Source of the DNA: JAGQIB01 sp041393395
GTDB lineage: Bacteria > ARS69
Assembly (NCBI GenBank): GCA_041393395.1
Contig: JAWKKG010000008.1
Span: forward strand, 62,001 to 126,000
Direction of reading: 5' to 3'
Length of the DNA: 64,000 nucleotides
The translations under genes were made by a program, and so were the position numbers. Under the pieces are notes generated by a model that was not told where the DNA came from, made no database searches, and was given only the letters and a program-made list of their open reading frames with translations. Below, in pieces: positions 42,589 through 51,124 of this stretch (position 1 is the stretch's first letter; the number at the start of each line of letters is the position of its first letter).

Positions 42589-44073
42589 TCAGCCCAGCGT
42601 GTGCGCCCGGAACACCTTCCACTTGTCGCCGGACAGCTTCTCCGCGATGCGATCCGCGGACTCCGCGTCGGCCGCGATGCCGAACACGGTCGGTCCGCTC
42701 CCGGACATCAATACGCCGAGTGCCCCGGCCGATTCCAGCTTCTTCGCGATCTGACCGACGACCGGGTGCTTCGCCCGCACCCCGGGCTCCAGGTCGTTGG
42801 AGAGGTGACGACCCAGCAACTCCACGCGTCCCGAAGCGAGCGCCACCTTGATCATACTCGTGGAGCTCCCCGAGCGGGTCAACTCCTCGGGGACGTTCGC
42901 GTACGCCCACTCCGAGCTGACCTTCACGGGGGGGTTCACGAGCACGACCTCCAGTCGCAACCGGTTCGGAACCGCTTCCAGCACCTCCCCGCGTCCCGTC
43001 GCGACGTTCATCCCGCGGCGAAGGAAGAAGGGTACATCGGATCCGAGGGTCGATCCGATCTTCTCGAGCGTCGGCCCGTCGAGGCCGAGTCCCCAGAGCT
43101 CGTTCAGCCCTGCGAGCACCGTGGCGGCGTTGGAGCTCCCGCCGCCGAGTCCGGCGGCAATCGGGATCCGCTTCACGATCCGGATCTCCACGCCCCGCCC
43201 GCCGCCGGCATGGTCGGCGAGCGCGACGGCCGCGCGGTACGCCAGGTTGCCCTCGTCCTTCGGCGCGCCCTGCCCGCCGTGGAACGAGAGCTTCCGGCCG
43301 CCCGGTGCGATCGTGATCGTGTCGTGCAGCGAGATGGGCACGAGGATGGAGCGGATCGAGTGGTACCCGTCGCCGCGCTGCCCGAGCACTTCCAGGTTCA
43401 GGTTGATCTTGGCGGGCGACTCGAGAATGACCTTCGGTCCCTTCTCCGCCGGCTCCCACGAAGGCGTCGGGAGCGGGCGCGCCACCGGCGCGGCGGGAGT
43501 CTTCCGCCCCTTGCCTTTCGCCGACGCAGCCGTGGCGCGCGACACCTCGGGACCGGGTGGCGCCGGTGCGGCCGCCGTGGTCTTCGTCGCCGTCATCGTC
43601 TTCGTCGCCGTCGTCGTCTTCGACGGCTTCTTGGGGTCGGGCTTCTTGGGATTCGTCTTCTTTGCCGCCGGGCTGTTCGCGGCCGGGACCTTCGCCGACT
43701 TCTTGTCCGCGGCCTTCTCGGCGGTCGCCGAGCGCGCGGGAGCCCCCTTGCCCGTGCTCTTCGATGGGGTCTTGCCGCGCGTCTTCTTGCCGGCCTTGGC
43801 CGAAGAGGCGCCGGTCTTCCGGGCCGGCTTCGCGGGCTTCTTCTGGGCGGGACTCTTCTTGGCGGACTTCGACCGGGTGGGGCTCGACTTCGGGGACTTG
43901 GTCTGAGTCGGACTCGCGTTCCCCGCGGTCACCCCGTGACGAGAACGAACCGCATCGGCGTCGGGCGCGGCGCGCCGTCGCGTCGGGGCCGACGAGGTGA
44001 CGGTCGCCCGGGGGGTCGCGACTCGGTTCCGGATCGGCGGCACGCGGTCCACCCCGATTCCACCCCGACTCAT
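42589..44073 (-). CDS. ispE: CDP-ME kinase with a 212-residue histone-H1-like N-terminal extension
   Basis: 494 residues from an ATG at 44073 overlapping the UbiA stop (ATGA), which argues that the whole frame is translated. Residues about 213-494 are a normal 4-diphosphocytidyl-2-C-methyl-D-erythritol kinase: SPAKINLNLEVLG, GDGYH, the ATP loop PIAAGLGGGSSNAA (304-317) and the SGSGPTVFG block near the end. Residues 1-212 have no fold. They begin Arg-rich, and from 55 to 192 are Lys/Ala/Pro/Ser/Thr repeats (about 31 lysines) of SPKK and KKPDPKKP type, as in histone H1 or AlgP tails. A nucleic-acid-binding or localising role is inferred. Usual IspE proteins are about 280-310 residues. A GTG/TTG start nearer the kinase cannot be excluded but lacks support. 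Confidence 0.88.
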   Translation of the reverse strand: MSRGGIGVDRVPPIRNRVATPRATVTSSAPTRRRAAPDADAVRSRHGVTAGNASPTQTKSPKSSPTRSKSAKKSPAQKKPAKPARKTGASSAKAGKKTRGKTPSKSTGKGAPARSATAEKAADKKSAKVPAANSPAAKKTNPKKPDPKKPSKTTTATKTMTATKTTAAAPAPPGPEVSRATAASAKGKGRKTPAAPVARPLPTPSWEPAEKGPKVILESPAKINLNLEVLGQRGDGYHSIRSILVPISLHDTITIAPGGRKLSFHGGQGAPKDEGNLAYRAAVALADHAGGGRGVEIRIVKRIPIAAGLGGGSSNAATVLAGLNELWGLGLDGPTLEKIGSTLGSDVPFFLRRGMNVATGRGEVLEAVPNRLRLEVVLVNPPVKVSSEWAYANVPEELTRSGSSTSMIKVALASGRVELLGRHLSNDLEPGVRAKHPVVGQIAKKLESAGALGVLMSGSGPTVFGIAADAESADRIAEKLSGDKWKVFRAHTLG

Positions 44074-44954
44074 CCGAAGTAAAGGATCGAAACGATCGCG
44101 AGCATCCAGGCCACCACGCTCGCCGCGAGCGCCCCGTCTCGGAAGAGGATTTCGGAAGGATTCCCCCCGAGGCCCCGTTCCCGGATGAGGAACAGGTAGC
44201 GGAAGAACCCATACACGACAAAGGGTACCGTGTAAACGAGTTTGTCGGTCCCGAACTTCACGAGGGTCGCCGGCCAGATCGTGTAGACCGAGTACGCGAT
44301 GATCGCGCAGGCCGACACCATGGGGATGAACACGTCCAACAACTCGACCGAGTAGTCGCCGAGGGCGGCGCGGTGCTCCCGGGCATCCCCGGTGAGGAGC
44401 GCGAGCTCCGACCGGCGCTTGCCGAAGCCCATCACCAGCGCGAGGAAGAACGTGCAGAGCAACAGCCAGTGGGAGAGCGCGACCGAAGGATCCAGGTCCC
44501 GGAGCACCTCCACCCCGCCGATTGCCCGGATCATGAACCCGACCGCGATCGAGAGAACGTCGAAGATCACCCGACGTTTCAGGTCCAGCGAGTAGGCCAG
44601 GTTCAGGATCAGGTACGCGACCGCCGCCGCGCCGAACCTCGGGCCGAGCCAGAACGCCGCCCCGAGCCCGGCCCCGGCCAGCACCAGGGCGAACGCGAGG
44701 CCGGCCCCGGGCGAGATCCGTCCGGCGGCGATCGGACGGTTCCTCTTCTCGGGGTGGCGTCGATCCTTGTCCGCATCGACGACGTCGTTGAAGACGTACA
44801 CCGCACTCGAGAGCACGCAGAACGCCGCGAACGCCGCGATCGCCGGGAGCACGAACGCGAATTCCGCGAGCCGTCCCGCGAAGACCACGCCCGCCAGCAC
44901 CACGACGTTCTTGATCCACTGCTTCGGTCGCATCAAGGAGAGGTATGCGCTCAC
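44070..44954 (-). CDS. UbiA-family prenyltransferase, decaprenyl-phosphate phosphoribosyltransferase type
   Basis: 294 residues from a GTG at 44954 overlapping the udk stop (GTGA). Eight to nine membrane helices are visible. The first acidic motif reads NDVVDADKDRRHPEKRNRPI (57-76) and a second lies at YSLDLKRR near residue 122. The N-terminal M-R-P-K-Q-W-I-K-N-V and the HPEKRNRPIA block are typical of the branch that contains mycobacterial Rv3806c, which transfers phosphoribose from PRPP to decaprenyl phosphate. If so, the product would feed a lipid-linked arabinose or ribose. An aromatic prenyltransferase role is less likely from these motifs. ispE (isoprenoid supply) and prs (PRPP) are close by. 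Confidence 0.82.
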   Translation of the reverse strand: MSAYLSLMRPKQWIKNVVVLAGVVFAGRLAEFAFVLPAIAAFAAFCVLSSAVYVFNDVVDADKDRRHPEKRNRPIAAGRISPGAGLAFALVLAGAGLGAAFWLGPRFGAAAVAYLILNLAYSLDLKRRVIFDVLSIAVGFMIRAIGGVEVLRDLDPSVALSHWLLLCTFFLALVMGFGKRRSELALLTGDAREHRAALGDYSVELLDVFIPMVSACAIIAYSVYTIWPATLVKFGTDKLVYTVPFVVYGFFRYLFLIRERGLGGNPSEILFRDGALAASVVAWMLAIVSILYFG

Positions 44955-45601
44955 GCCGTCTCCACCTCGCGCTCGAGCTCGCAGAGCACCTCGCGCAGCT
45001 TCGACGCGATCAGATCGATCGCGACCTGGTTGTGCCCGCCGCGCGGAATCACGACGTCCGCCCATCGTTTGGAGGGCTCCACGAACTGGAGGTGCATCGG
45101 CCGCACCGTCGATCGGTACTGATCCAGGACCGAGTGGACCGATCGCCCCCGCTCGTGCAGATCGCGCAACAGGCGCCGCGCGAGGCGCTCGTCCGCATCA
45201 CAATCCACGTAGAGCTTGATGTCGAAGCGCTCGCGCAGCTCCGGAACGGCGAGCACCTGGATTCCCTCCACGATCACGACATGCGCCGGCCCCACGGTGA
45301 GCGTGCGCGGTTCCCGCGCGTGGCGTTCGTAGCTGTAGATCGGCTGCTCGATCGCCCCGCCCTCGCCGAGCTCCACGAGATGACGGAGCAGCAGCTCGTT
45401 CTCGAACGCGTCCGGATGATCGAAGTTGAGGCGCTCCCGCTCGGCCGGGGAGAGATCCGCGCGATCCCGGTAGTACGAGTCGTGGTGCACGATGACCACG
45501 CGACGTCCGGACAGGCTCTCCGCGAGACGCAGCGCCACCGTGGTCTTGCCGGACCCGCTGCCGCCCGCGACGCCCAGGATGATCGGCTTCAACGCGGGCA
45601 C
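44951..45601 (-). CDS. udk: Uridine kinase
   Basis: 216 residues from a GTG at 45601, two bases from the preceding stop. P-loop V-A-G-G-S-G-S-G-K-T-T at residues 11-21, the HDSYYRD nucleoside loop, FDHPDAFE, and the lid-type R-R-L-L-R-D segment identify the uridine/cytidine kinase family. It salvages uridine and cytidine to UMP and CMP. Phosphoribulokinase is a more distant alternative; the length and HDSYY motif favour Udk. It overlaps the UbiA gene. Confidence 0.92.
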   Translation of the reverse strand: MPALKPIILGVAGGSGSGKTTVALRLAESLSGRRVVIVHHDSYYRDRADLSPAERERLNFDHPDAFENELLLRHLVELGEGGAIEQPIYSYERHAREPRTLTVGPAHVVIVEGIQVLAVPELRERFDIKLYVDCDADERLARRLLRDLHERGRSVHSVLDQYRSTVRPMHLQFVEPSKRWADVVIPRGGHNQVAIDLIASKLREVLCELEREVETA

Positions 45602-45602
45602 C

Positions 45603-45968
45603 TCACGTGCGGGAGATCAACCAGACGCCGAAGGCGACCACGAGCGTCCCCAGGAACCGGGTCGCCGTGACGGGCTCCTGGAAGAACACGCGGGAGAGCA
45701 CGACCACCGCGATGTATCCCATGGAGAGCATCGGGTAGGCCCAGGAAAGTTCCGCCCGCGTGAGCACGATCAGCCAGAGCGCCGCCGAAACGGCGTAGAA
45801 CGTGAATCCCGCGATGACCACCGGATTCACGGCCGCCCGCAGCAGCCGGGGCAGAACCTCCCCCATCCGATCGACCGCGTCCGGATCGCTCGACATGCCC
45901 TGCTTGAGCAGCAGCTGCCCGCACACGCCGAGCACGACGCACACGAGAATCAACAGGAAGTTCTTCAC
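45603..45968 (-). CDS. Small four-helix DMT/SMR-type membrane protein
   Basis: 121 residues from a GTG at 45968 with GGGGGAGG four bases upstream. Four hydrophobic helices occupy nearly the whole chain. The pattern C-G-Q-L-L-L-K-Q-G in helix 1 and the A-L-S-like W-A-Y-P-M-L-S-M-G-Y-I stretch in helix 3 match the EamA/ArnE/EmrE group of small transporters. ArnE-like members flip polyprenyl-linked aminoarabinose. Its position after an undecaprenyl-phosphate sugar transferase and before a possible phosphoribosyl-lipid synthase makes a lipid-sugar flipping role attractive (inference). A drug-efflux role cannot be excluded. Confidence 0.8.
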   Translation of the reverse strand: MKNFLLILVCVVLGVCGQLLLKQGMSSDPDAVDRMGEVLPRLLRAAVNPVVIAGFTFYAVSAALWLIVLTRAELSWAYPMLSMGYIAVVVLSRVFFQEPVTATRFLGTLVVAFGVWLISRT

Positions 45969-46021
45969 GCCGCCTCCCCCGAGCTCCGCCCGGAATTCGC
46001 AAGCTCCGCCAGCTTCCGCGC

Positions 46022-47539
46022 CTAGTACGCGTCCTCGTGGAACAGGAACCGGACCGCGGTCAGAAAGAGGATCTTGAGATCGAGACCGACCGACCAGTTC
46101 TCCACGTACCAGATGTCGTAACGAGTCCGATCCTCGATCGACGTGTCCCCGCGCAGGCCGTTCACCTGCGCCCACCCCGTGATGCCGGACTTCACGCCGT
46201 GACGTTCGAGGTAGCGCGGAATGTCGCGCTGGAACTCGTCCACGAACACCGCCCGTTCCGGCCGCGGCCCCACGAGCGACATCTGTCCCCGCCACACGTT
46301 CCAGAGCTGCGGCAGCTCGTCCAGACTCGTCCGACGCAGGATGCGTCCGATCCGCGTGGGGCGAAGATCGCCCTTCGTCGCGCGCACCGGCCCCGTGACC
46401 TGCTCGGCGTCCACCGGCATCGTCCGGAACTTGAGAATGTCGAACTCCGTGCCGTCGCGACCGAGACGTCGCTGGCGGAAGAGAATCGGGCCGCGCGAGT
46501 CGAGCCGCACGAGCAACGCCAGCAGAGCGAACAGCGGCGACAGCGCGAGCAACCCGGCGGCCGAGCCGACGAGGTCGAGCGTACGCTTCTTCACGCGATC
46601 CACCCGGTCGAGCGGGTGCAGGCGCGAGCCGACGAGCGGGATGCCGTCGATCTCGTCGACCCGGACCCGCCCCGTCATGACCTCGAACAGGTCGGGGACG
46701 AATTCGCACCGCGCGCCGAGCTCGTGACAGACCTCCACGAGATCGAGTCGCTCCTCGTGCGTGAGATCGGGATCGGCGACCAGCAGTCGATCCACCCGGT
46801 GTCCCCGCAGGAAAGAGCGGAGACGAAGCGGACGCAGGGCAGCGGCGGAATCCTCGTCCCGCGGCGACCACTCCTCGCCTCGAAGCCGTCCCACGAGCGC
46901 GAGCCCGCTGGCCGGGCGGGACGCGATGTTCTCGGCGAGCCGATCCCCGATCGAGGAATCCCCGGCGATCGCGAGACGCTCGACGGCGACGGCGTGATCG
47001 CGGAGGGATCGCTGGACTCGGGTGGCCACGCGGCGCGTGACCGCCGTCAACGGGCCGAGCGCAACGACGTACATCACGAGGAACGTCCGCGAGAACGAGA
47101 AGTCGCGGTAGAAGAACGCCACGGCCGCGAGCACGAGTCCGAGCGTGAGGGCGGCACGACCCGCGGCGAAGAAGTCACGCGCGAGTCCGGAGGGACGATG
47201 GCGTCGGTACAGCCCCGCCTCGTGGTACACCGCGAGCCCGAGCGGCACGAGCACGGGCAGGGTCGCGACGTAGGGGCCGAGCGACGGCACGCCCAGCGGC
47301 GTCGGCAGGATGCCGCTCGCGAATCGGAACCACCAGGTCAGCGCGACGGCGCCCGCGAGAGAGAGAACGTCGGCGGCGACGAGCACCGCGGGATACAGCC
47401 CCCGCCCGAGTCCGGGGGCCGGCGTCGGCGTGGTCGGCGGAGTGGACGGCACACGACGCCGGGTGGCGACGTCGCCCGTCGCGGCCGGTCGGGCCCCCGT
47501 CTTCGGCGCGACGGGAGCGGCCTCGGTGCGCGCCGTCAT
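46022..47539 (-). CDS. Polyprenyl-phosphate sugar-1-phosphate transferase (WbaP/WcaJ type)
   Basis: 505 residues from an ATG at 47539 overlapping the gmhA stop (ATGA). A Thr/Pro/Ala-rich cytoplasmic leader (1-55) precedes four to five membrane helices (about 58-185), then a Rossmann-like soluble domain (about 190-300). The C-terminal catalytic domain (about 315-505) carries V-K-K-R-T-L-D-L-V-G-S-A-A-G, F-D-I-L-K-F-R-T-M, RRTSLDELPQLWNV and LVGPRPERAVFV. The enzyme moves a sugar-1-phosphate from a nucleotide sugar to undecaprenyl phosphate, the first membrane step of a repeat-unit glycan. The sugar (Glc, Gal or other) is not evident. Confidence 0.93.
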   Translation of the reverse strand: MTARTEAAPVAPKTGARPAATGDVATRRRVPSTPPTTPTPAPGLGRGLYPAVLVAADVLSLAGAVALTWWFRFASGILPTPLGVPSLGPYVATLPVLVPLGLAVYHEAGLYRRHRPSGLARDFFAAGRAALTLGLVLAAVAFFYRDFSFSRTFLVMYVVALGPLTAVTRRVATRVQRSLRDHAVAVERLAIAGDSSIGDRLAENIASRPASGLALVGRLRGEEWSPRDEDSAAALRPLRLRSFLRGHRVDRLLVADPDLTHEERLDLVEVCHELGARCEFVPDLFEVMTGRVRVDEIDGIPLVGSRLHPLDRVDRVKKRTLDLVGSAAGLLALSPLFALLALLVRLDSRGPILFRQRRLGRDGTEFDILKFRTMPVDAEQVTGPVRATKGDLRPTRIGRILRRTSLDELPQLWNVWRGQMSLVGPRPERAVFVDEFQRDIPRYLERHGVKSGITGWAQVNGLRGDTSIEDRTRYDIWYVENWSVGLDLKILFLTAVRFLFHEDAY

Positions 47540-48114
47540 CGCCCGGCCTCCCGCACGCTCTCCTCCACGATCTCGCACAGCAGGTGCTCCACCACGAGGT
47601 GCGCCTCCTGGATGCGCGGCGTGTGATCGCTCGGCGAGGCAATCCAGTGGTCGGAAAGCTCCCGCAGTCGTCCTCCCGAACGCCCGGTGAGCCCGACCAC
47701 CACCAGGCCCCGTTCGCGCGCCTCACGCGCGGCGGCCAGCACGTTCGCGCTGTTGCCCGACGTCGAGATCGCGACGAGCGCGTCGCCCGGGCGCCCGAGC
47801 GCCTCGACCTGGCGCGCGAAGACACGCTCGAAGCCGAGGTCGTTGGAGGCGGCGGTCAACACGGAGGTGTCGGTGGTGAGCGCGATCGCCGGGATCGCGG
47901 GGCGGTCCGCGAGGTAGCGGACGGTCAGCTCGGTGGCGAAATGCTGAGCGTCGGCGGCGCTGCCCCCGTTCCCGCACAGCAGGATCTTCCCGCCGCCCGT
48001 CACCGCCCGCGCGAGCGCGAGACCGGCCTCCCGCACGGCCGGGGCGGTGGCGGCCAGCGCGTTCAGGACACGGGCCGATTCCACGACCGAGGCCTGGATC
48101 CGATCGACGTCCAA
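47536..48114 (-). CDS. gmhA: Sedoheptulose-7-phosphate isomerase-type SIS protein
   Basis: 192 residues from a TTG at 48114, set by GGAGG eight bases upstream and by agreement with the family length. The SIS fold shows I-L-L-C-G-N-G-G-S-A-A-D-A-Q-H-F-A-T-E and A-I-S-T-S-G-N-S-A-N-V-L, with the catalytic His in EAHLVVEHLLCE. GmhA makes heptose 7-phosphate for the LPS core or S-layer glycans. No gmhB, hldE or heptosyltransferase is seen in the window, so the rest of the pathway is elsewhere; the DiaA branch of the family is possible but less likely. Confidence 0.86.
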   Translation of the reverse strand: MDVDRIQASVVESARVLNALAATAPAVREAGLALARAVTGGGKILLCGNGGSAADAQHFATELTVRYLADRPAIPAIALTTDTSVLTAASNDLGFERVFARQVEALGRPGDALVAISTSGNSANVLAAAREARERGLVVVGLTGRSGGRLRELSDHWIASPSDHTPRIQEAHLVVEHLLCEIVEESVREAGR

Positions 48115-48198
48115 GGGGCGGTCCTCCGGGGGAATTACGGCGCTGCACGAGCGCGGGGCGGCCGCCGACACCGCGGGCCGAGCACGACCCGACGGCAC

Positions 48199-48227
48199 AG
48201 AATCGGGATTCGCCCTCACACTGTCAA
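48199..48227 (-). promoter_or_regulatory. Sigma70-type promoter of the gmhA unit
   Basis: A perfect TTGACA (48227-48222) and GATTCT (48204-48199) are 17 bases apart on the minus strand. The -35 overlaps the stop codon of the GT4 gene. A start near 48192 leaves about 78 bases before the gmhA TTG. The -10 is poor, the -35 excellent. Confidence 0.6.
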
Positions 48228-49390
48228 CCTTCGGCGCGCGAGGAGGCCTTCTGGACGGGTCCCGCGGCCGTTTCCTCGAAGATCGCCTGCAGCCGCTCCC
48301 GGAAGCGCGGGCGGGAGAACTCCTCCGCACGGGCCCGGCAGTCCTCGGGGCGAATCTCGATCTCGCCGGACTCGACGGATCGGATCGCGGCGGCGATTGC
48401 CTCGGCCGACTGCTCCCGGACGAACAGTCCCGTGGGCGCTTCCCCGCCGCCGGTCGGATCTCCGCTCCAGGCGGCGCCTCGGACCGTCTCCAGCGCCCCC
48501 CCCTCCGCGTAGGCGATCACCGGACGCCCGCAGGCCATCGACTCCAGTGGAGTGATGCCGAAGTCCTCTACTCCGGGAAACAGGAGACCCCGCGACCGGG
48601 CATAGATCGCGGCGAGCTCTCGATCGTCCACCCAGCCGAGAAACCGGACGTGCGGTCCGGCGAGTTGCCGGAGCGCGGATTCCTCCGGACCTCGTCCCAC
48701 GATCGTGAGGCCGACGCCGGCCAGTTCCGCGGCGCGGATCGCGAGATCCACGCGCTTGTACGGAGCGAACGCGGACACCACGAGCCACTCGCCGAAGGAT
48801 GCCTCCGCGCTCGGGCGGTAGAGCTCGGTATCCACCGGTGCGGGAATCACTTCCGCCTCGCGACTCCAGTACCTCCGGATGCGGGTCGCCACGAACGTGG
48901 AGTTCGCGAGCAGCCGATCCACGCCGGCCGCGCTGCGCCGATCCCACCGGCGCAGCGGCTCGCGCGCCAGGGACATCGCGGCGCGGACGAGCGGACCCGC
49001 CCGCCCCGGTCCGAAGTAGTCGTCGTAGCGGTCCCACACGTACCGCATCGGCGAGTGGACATAGGAGACGTGGCGCGCCGCCCGGGGCACCCGCACGCCC
49101 TTCGCCACGCAGGACGACGTGGAGACCACGAGGTCGCAGCCCCCGAGATCGAATCGCTCGATGAGCGACGGGAACAGCGGCAGGAACTTCCGGTAGTGGC
49201 GCGCGATTCCCGGGACGCGCGAGAGGACGCTCGTCACGATCTCCCGCTTCTCGATGACGGGCGACACGGCGCCCGGGACGTGGATCAGCGTGTACAGCGG
49301 CGCGTCCGGATAGAGGAGGCAGATCTCCTCCAGGACCTTCTCGCCGCCGCGCATCCCGGTCAGCCAGTCGTGCACGAGGGCGACCTTCAT
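48224..49390 (-). CDS. GT4-family glycosyltransferase (WbaZ/mannosyltransferase-like)
   Basis: 388 residues from an ATG at 49390 with GGAGG six bases upstream. It opens M-K-V-A-L-V-H-D-W-L-T-G-M-R-G-G-E-K, a pattern shared by WbaZ-like mannosyl- and rhamnosyltransferases. It continues with SYVHSPMRYVWDRYDDY, the donor loop APYKRVDLAI and the EX7E motif E-D-F-G-I-T-P-L-E (about 300). It transfers a sugar, possibly GDP-linked, onto a growing lipid-linked glycan at the inner face of the membrane. It diverges from the plus-strand glycan island across a 96-bp gap in which no minus-strand promoter was found. Confidence 0.87.
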   Translation of the reverse strand: MKVALVHDWLTGMRGGEKVLEEICLLYPDAPLYTLIHVPGAVSPVIEKREIVTSVLSRVPGIARHYRKFLPLFPSLIERFDLGGCDLVVSTSSCVAKGVRVPRAARHVSYVHSPMRYVWDRYDDYFGPGRAGPLVRAAMSLAREPLRRWDRRSAAGVDRLLANSTFVATRIRRYWSREAEVIPAPVDTELYRPSAEASFGEWLVVSAFAPYKRVDLAIRAAELAGVGLTIVGRGPEESALRQLAGPHVRFLGWVDDRELAAIYARSRGLLFPGVEDFGITPLESMACGRPVIAYAEGGALETVRGAAWSGDPTGGGEAPTGLFVREQSAEAIAAAIRSVESGEIEIRPEDCRARAEEFSRPRFRERLQAIFEETAAGPVQKASSRAEG

Positions 49391-49450
49391 GAGTTTCCTC
49401 CCGTCGGCCGCCGAGCATCCCCGATTCGCGCCGGTCGCGCCATCCCCCGC

Positions 49451-49479
49451 TTGACGCCCGGCCCGCCTGCGGGAAGGCT
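49451..49479 (+). promoter_or_regulatory. Weak candidate promoter for the plus-strand glycan island
   Basis: TTGACG (49451-49456) is followed 17 bases later by AAGGCT (49474-49479), a poor -10. If used, transcription would begin almost at the ATG (49487), giving a leaderless or nearly leaderless message. It is the only TTGAC on this strand in the divergent gap. Confidence 0.3.
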
Positions 49480-49486
49480 GAACGCC

Positions 49487-51124
49487 ATGGAGACGACCGC
49501 GCACCGAGCGCTCCGATCGATTCACCGCCGCCTTCGCACCGACGGCTGGCAGGCGCTGCCGCACGCGCTTCGCCAGTGGCGCGCGCGCCGCGACGCCCGG
49601 CGGTCTTCCACCGTGCAGTGGGAGGCGTGGGTCGCCCGTGCGGAAGCCGAGCCGATCCCGCCCGTGCCGGCGACGGGATGCCCGACGTTTCGTGTCGTCG
49701 TGCGCGGCGAGGGCACGGCGGCGGACCCCACGGTGCGATCGCTCGCGACCGCGGGCGCCCCCTGGGAGCTCGCGATCCCCGGCGACGCCGCCGCCGCCCG
49801 GCCGGACGAGTACTGGCTCGCGGTCGGCGCCGGCGACACGTTCCGGCCCGGCGCGCTCGCGCGACTCGCCGCCGCGCTCGCCGCCGCGGGACCGGGAGCC
49901 GTCGCGTACGCGGACGAGGATCGTCGCACGGCGCACGGACTCGAGGCGCGCCTCAAGCCCGGCCCGAGCCCGTGGCTCGCCCGCACCTGGCCCGGCGAGT
50001 ATCCCGGGGCGGCCACCGCGATCCCCGGCGAAGTCGTCCGCGCGGCTCCGGACGCCGGGAACTGGACCCGGGTCGTGCTCGACGCATTCGCCGCCGCCCC
50101 CTCGATCGCGCACGTGCCGTTCCCCGCGCTGACGCGGACACCGCTCGCGGAAGATCCCGTGTTCGGCCCGACGTCGACGCGGTTCGACGCCGTGCGCGCG
50201 CACCTGGCCGCGGAGGGAATCGACGTCTCCCGGGTGGACCCGGAACGCAACGTGACGGCGCCGCGGGCGCACGTCGACCCGGTGGAGCTCGTGAGTGCCA
50301 TCGTCCCCACGCGCGATCGACCCGACTTTCTCGCGTCGATCCTCGACGCCCTCGCTCGCGTGCGACGTCCGCTCGAGATCGTTCTCGTGGATCACGCGAC
50401 GACGGATCGCGACGCCCGCGCGCTCCTGGAGCGCGCCGCCCGCGACGGCATGGCGCGCGTCGTGCGTCGCGAGGGGCCGTTCGATTTCTCCGCGTCCGTG
50501 AACGACGGCGCGCGCGCCGCCCGCGGTGACGCGTTGCTGCTGCTCAACAACGACGTGGAACCGACGTCGGAGGACTGGCTCGATCGTCTCGTCGCGGCCC
50601 TCGCGTTGCCCGGCGTGGGAGCCGTGGGTGCGTACCTGACGTATCCGGACGGCCGGGTTCAGCACGCCGGCATGCTGCTCGGTCACGGTACCGTGGCCAC
50701 GCACGTCGGCCGGGGCGAGCTCCTCGGCGAAGCCTGGCCCGGGCTCCCCGCCGACGTCGCGCGCGAAGTCGGCGCCGTGACCGCCGCGTGCCTGCTCGTC
50801 CGCCGCCGGGACTTCGAGCTCGTCGGTGGCCTCGACTCGGCGCGCTTCCCCGTCTCCTTCAACGACGTCGACTTCTGTCTGCGCCTGCGCGAGCTCGGCC
50901 GATCGATCTTCTACGAGCCGGCCGCCCGACTCGTGCACCACGAGACGGCGACCCGCGATCCCCACCTCGACCCGGAGGAGATCCGCCGGTTCGGGGACCG
51001 CTGGTCCGCTTCCCTCGAATCCGACGCGTTCACGCCGCCGGCCCTGTCGCCGCACGTGGAGCCGCCGGCGTTCGATCTGCGGTCCCGGCCGCGCCTCGCG
51101 CCGCGCGTCTGGAGGCGGCCGTGA
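49487..51124 (+). CDS. GT2-family glycosyltransferase with degenerate N-terminal GT-A domain
   Basis: 545 residues. The C-terminal half (about 265-500) is an intact GT2 domain: V-S-A-I-V-P-T-R-D-R-P-D, LVDHATTD, LLLNNDVEP (acidic triad), and the VSFNDVDFCLRLRELG acceptor loop, as in rhamnosyltransferases. The N-terminal half (about 66-260) retains traces of a second GT2 domain, such as Y-A-D-E-D (141-145) and KPGPSPWLART, but the DxD site reads VGAGD and the first strand motif is missing, so it is probably non-catalytic. It starts the plus-strand run that ends in the Wzm/Wzt exporter and overlaps the next GT by four bases. Confidence 0.85.
   Translation: METTAHRALRSIHRRLRTDGWQALPHALRQWRARRDARRSSTVQWEAWVARAEAEPIPPVPATGCPTFRVVVRGEGTAADPTVRSLATAGAPWELAIPGDAAAARPDEYWLAVGAGDTFRPGALARLAAALAAAGPGAVAYADEDRRTAHGLEARLKPGPSPWLARTWPGEYPGAATAIPGEVVRAAPDAGNWTRVVLDAFAAAPSIAHVPFPALTRTPLAEDPVFGPTSTRFDAVRAHLAAEGIDVSRVDPERNVTAPRAHVDPVELVSAIVPTRDRPDFLASILDALARVRRPLEIVLVDHATTDRDARALLERAARDGMARVVRREGPFDFSASVNDGARAARGDALLLLNNDVEPTSEDWLDRLVAALALPGVGAVGAYLTYPDGRVQHAGMLLGHGTVATHVGRGELLGEAWPGLPADVAREVGAVTAACLLVRRRDFELVGGLDSARFPVSFNDVDFCLRLRELGRSIFYEPAARLVHHETATRDPHLDPEEIRRFGDRWSASLESDAFTPPALSPHVEPPAFDLRSRPRLAPRVWRRP

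Noticed and set aside
42851..42882. Promoter inside ispE for spoVG (TTGACC ... TATGAT)
   Set aside because: The spacer is 20 bases, too long for sigma70, and the site lies within conserved coding sequence.
43440..44073. A separate histone-like gene before ispE
   Set aside because: The frame runs into the kinase without a stop or a clear internal start, so it was kept as one protein.
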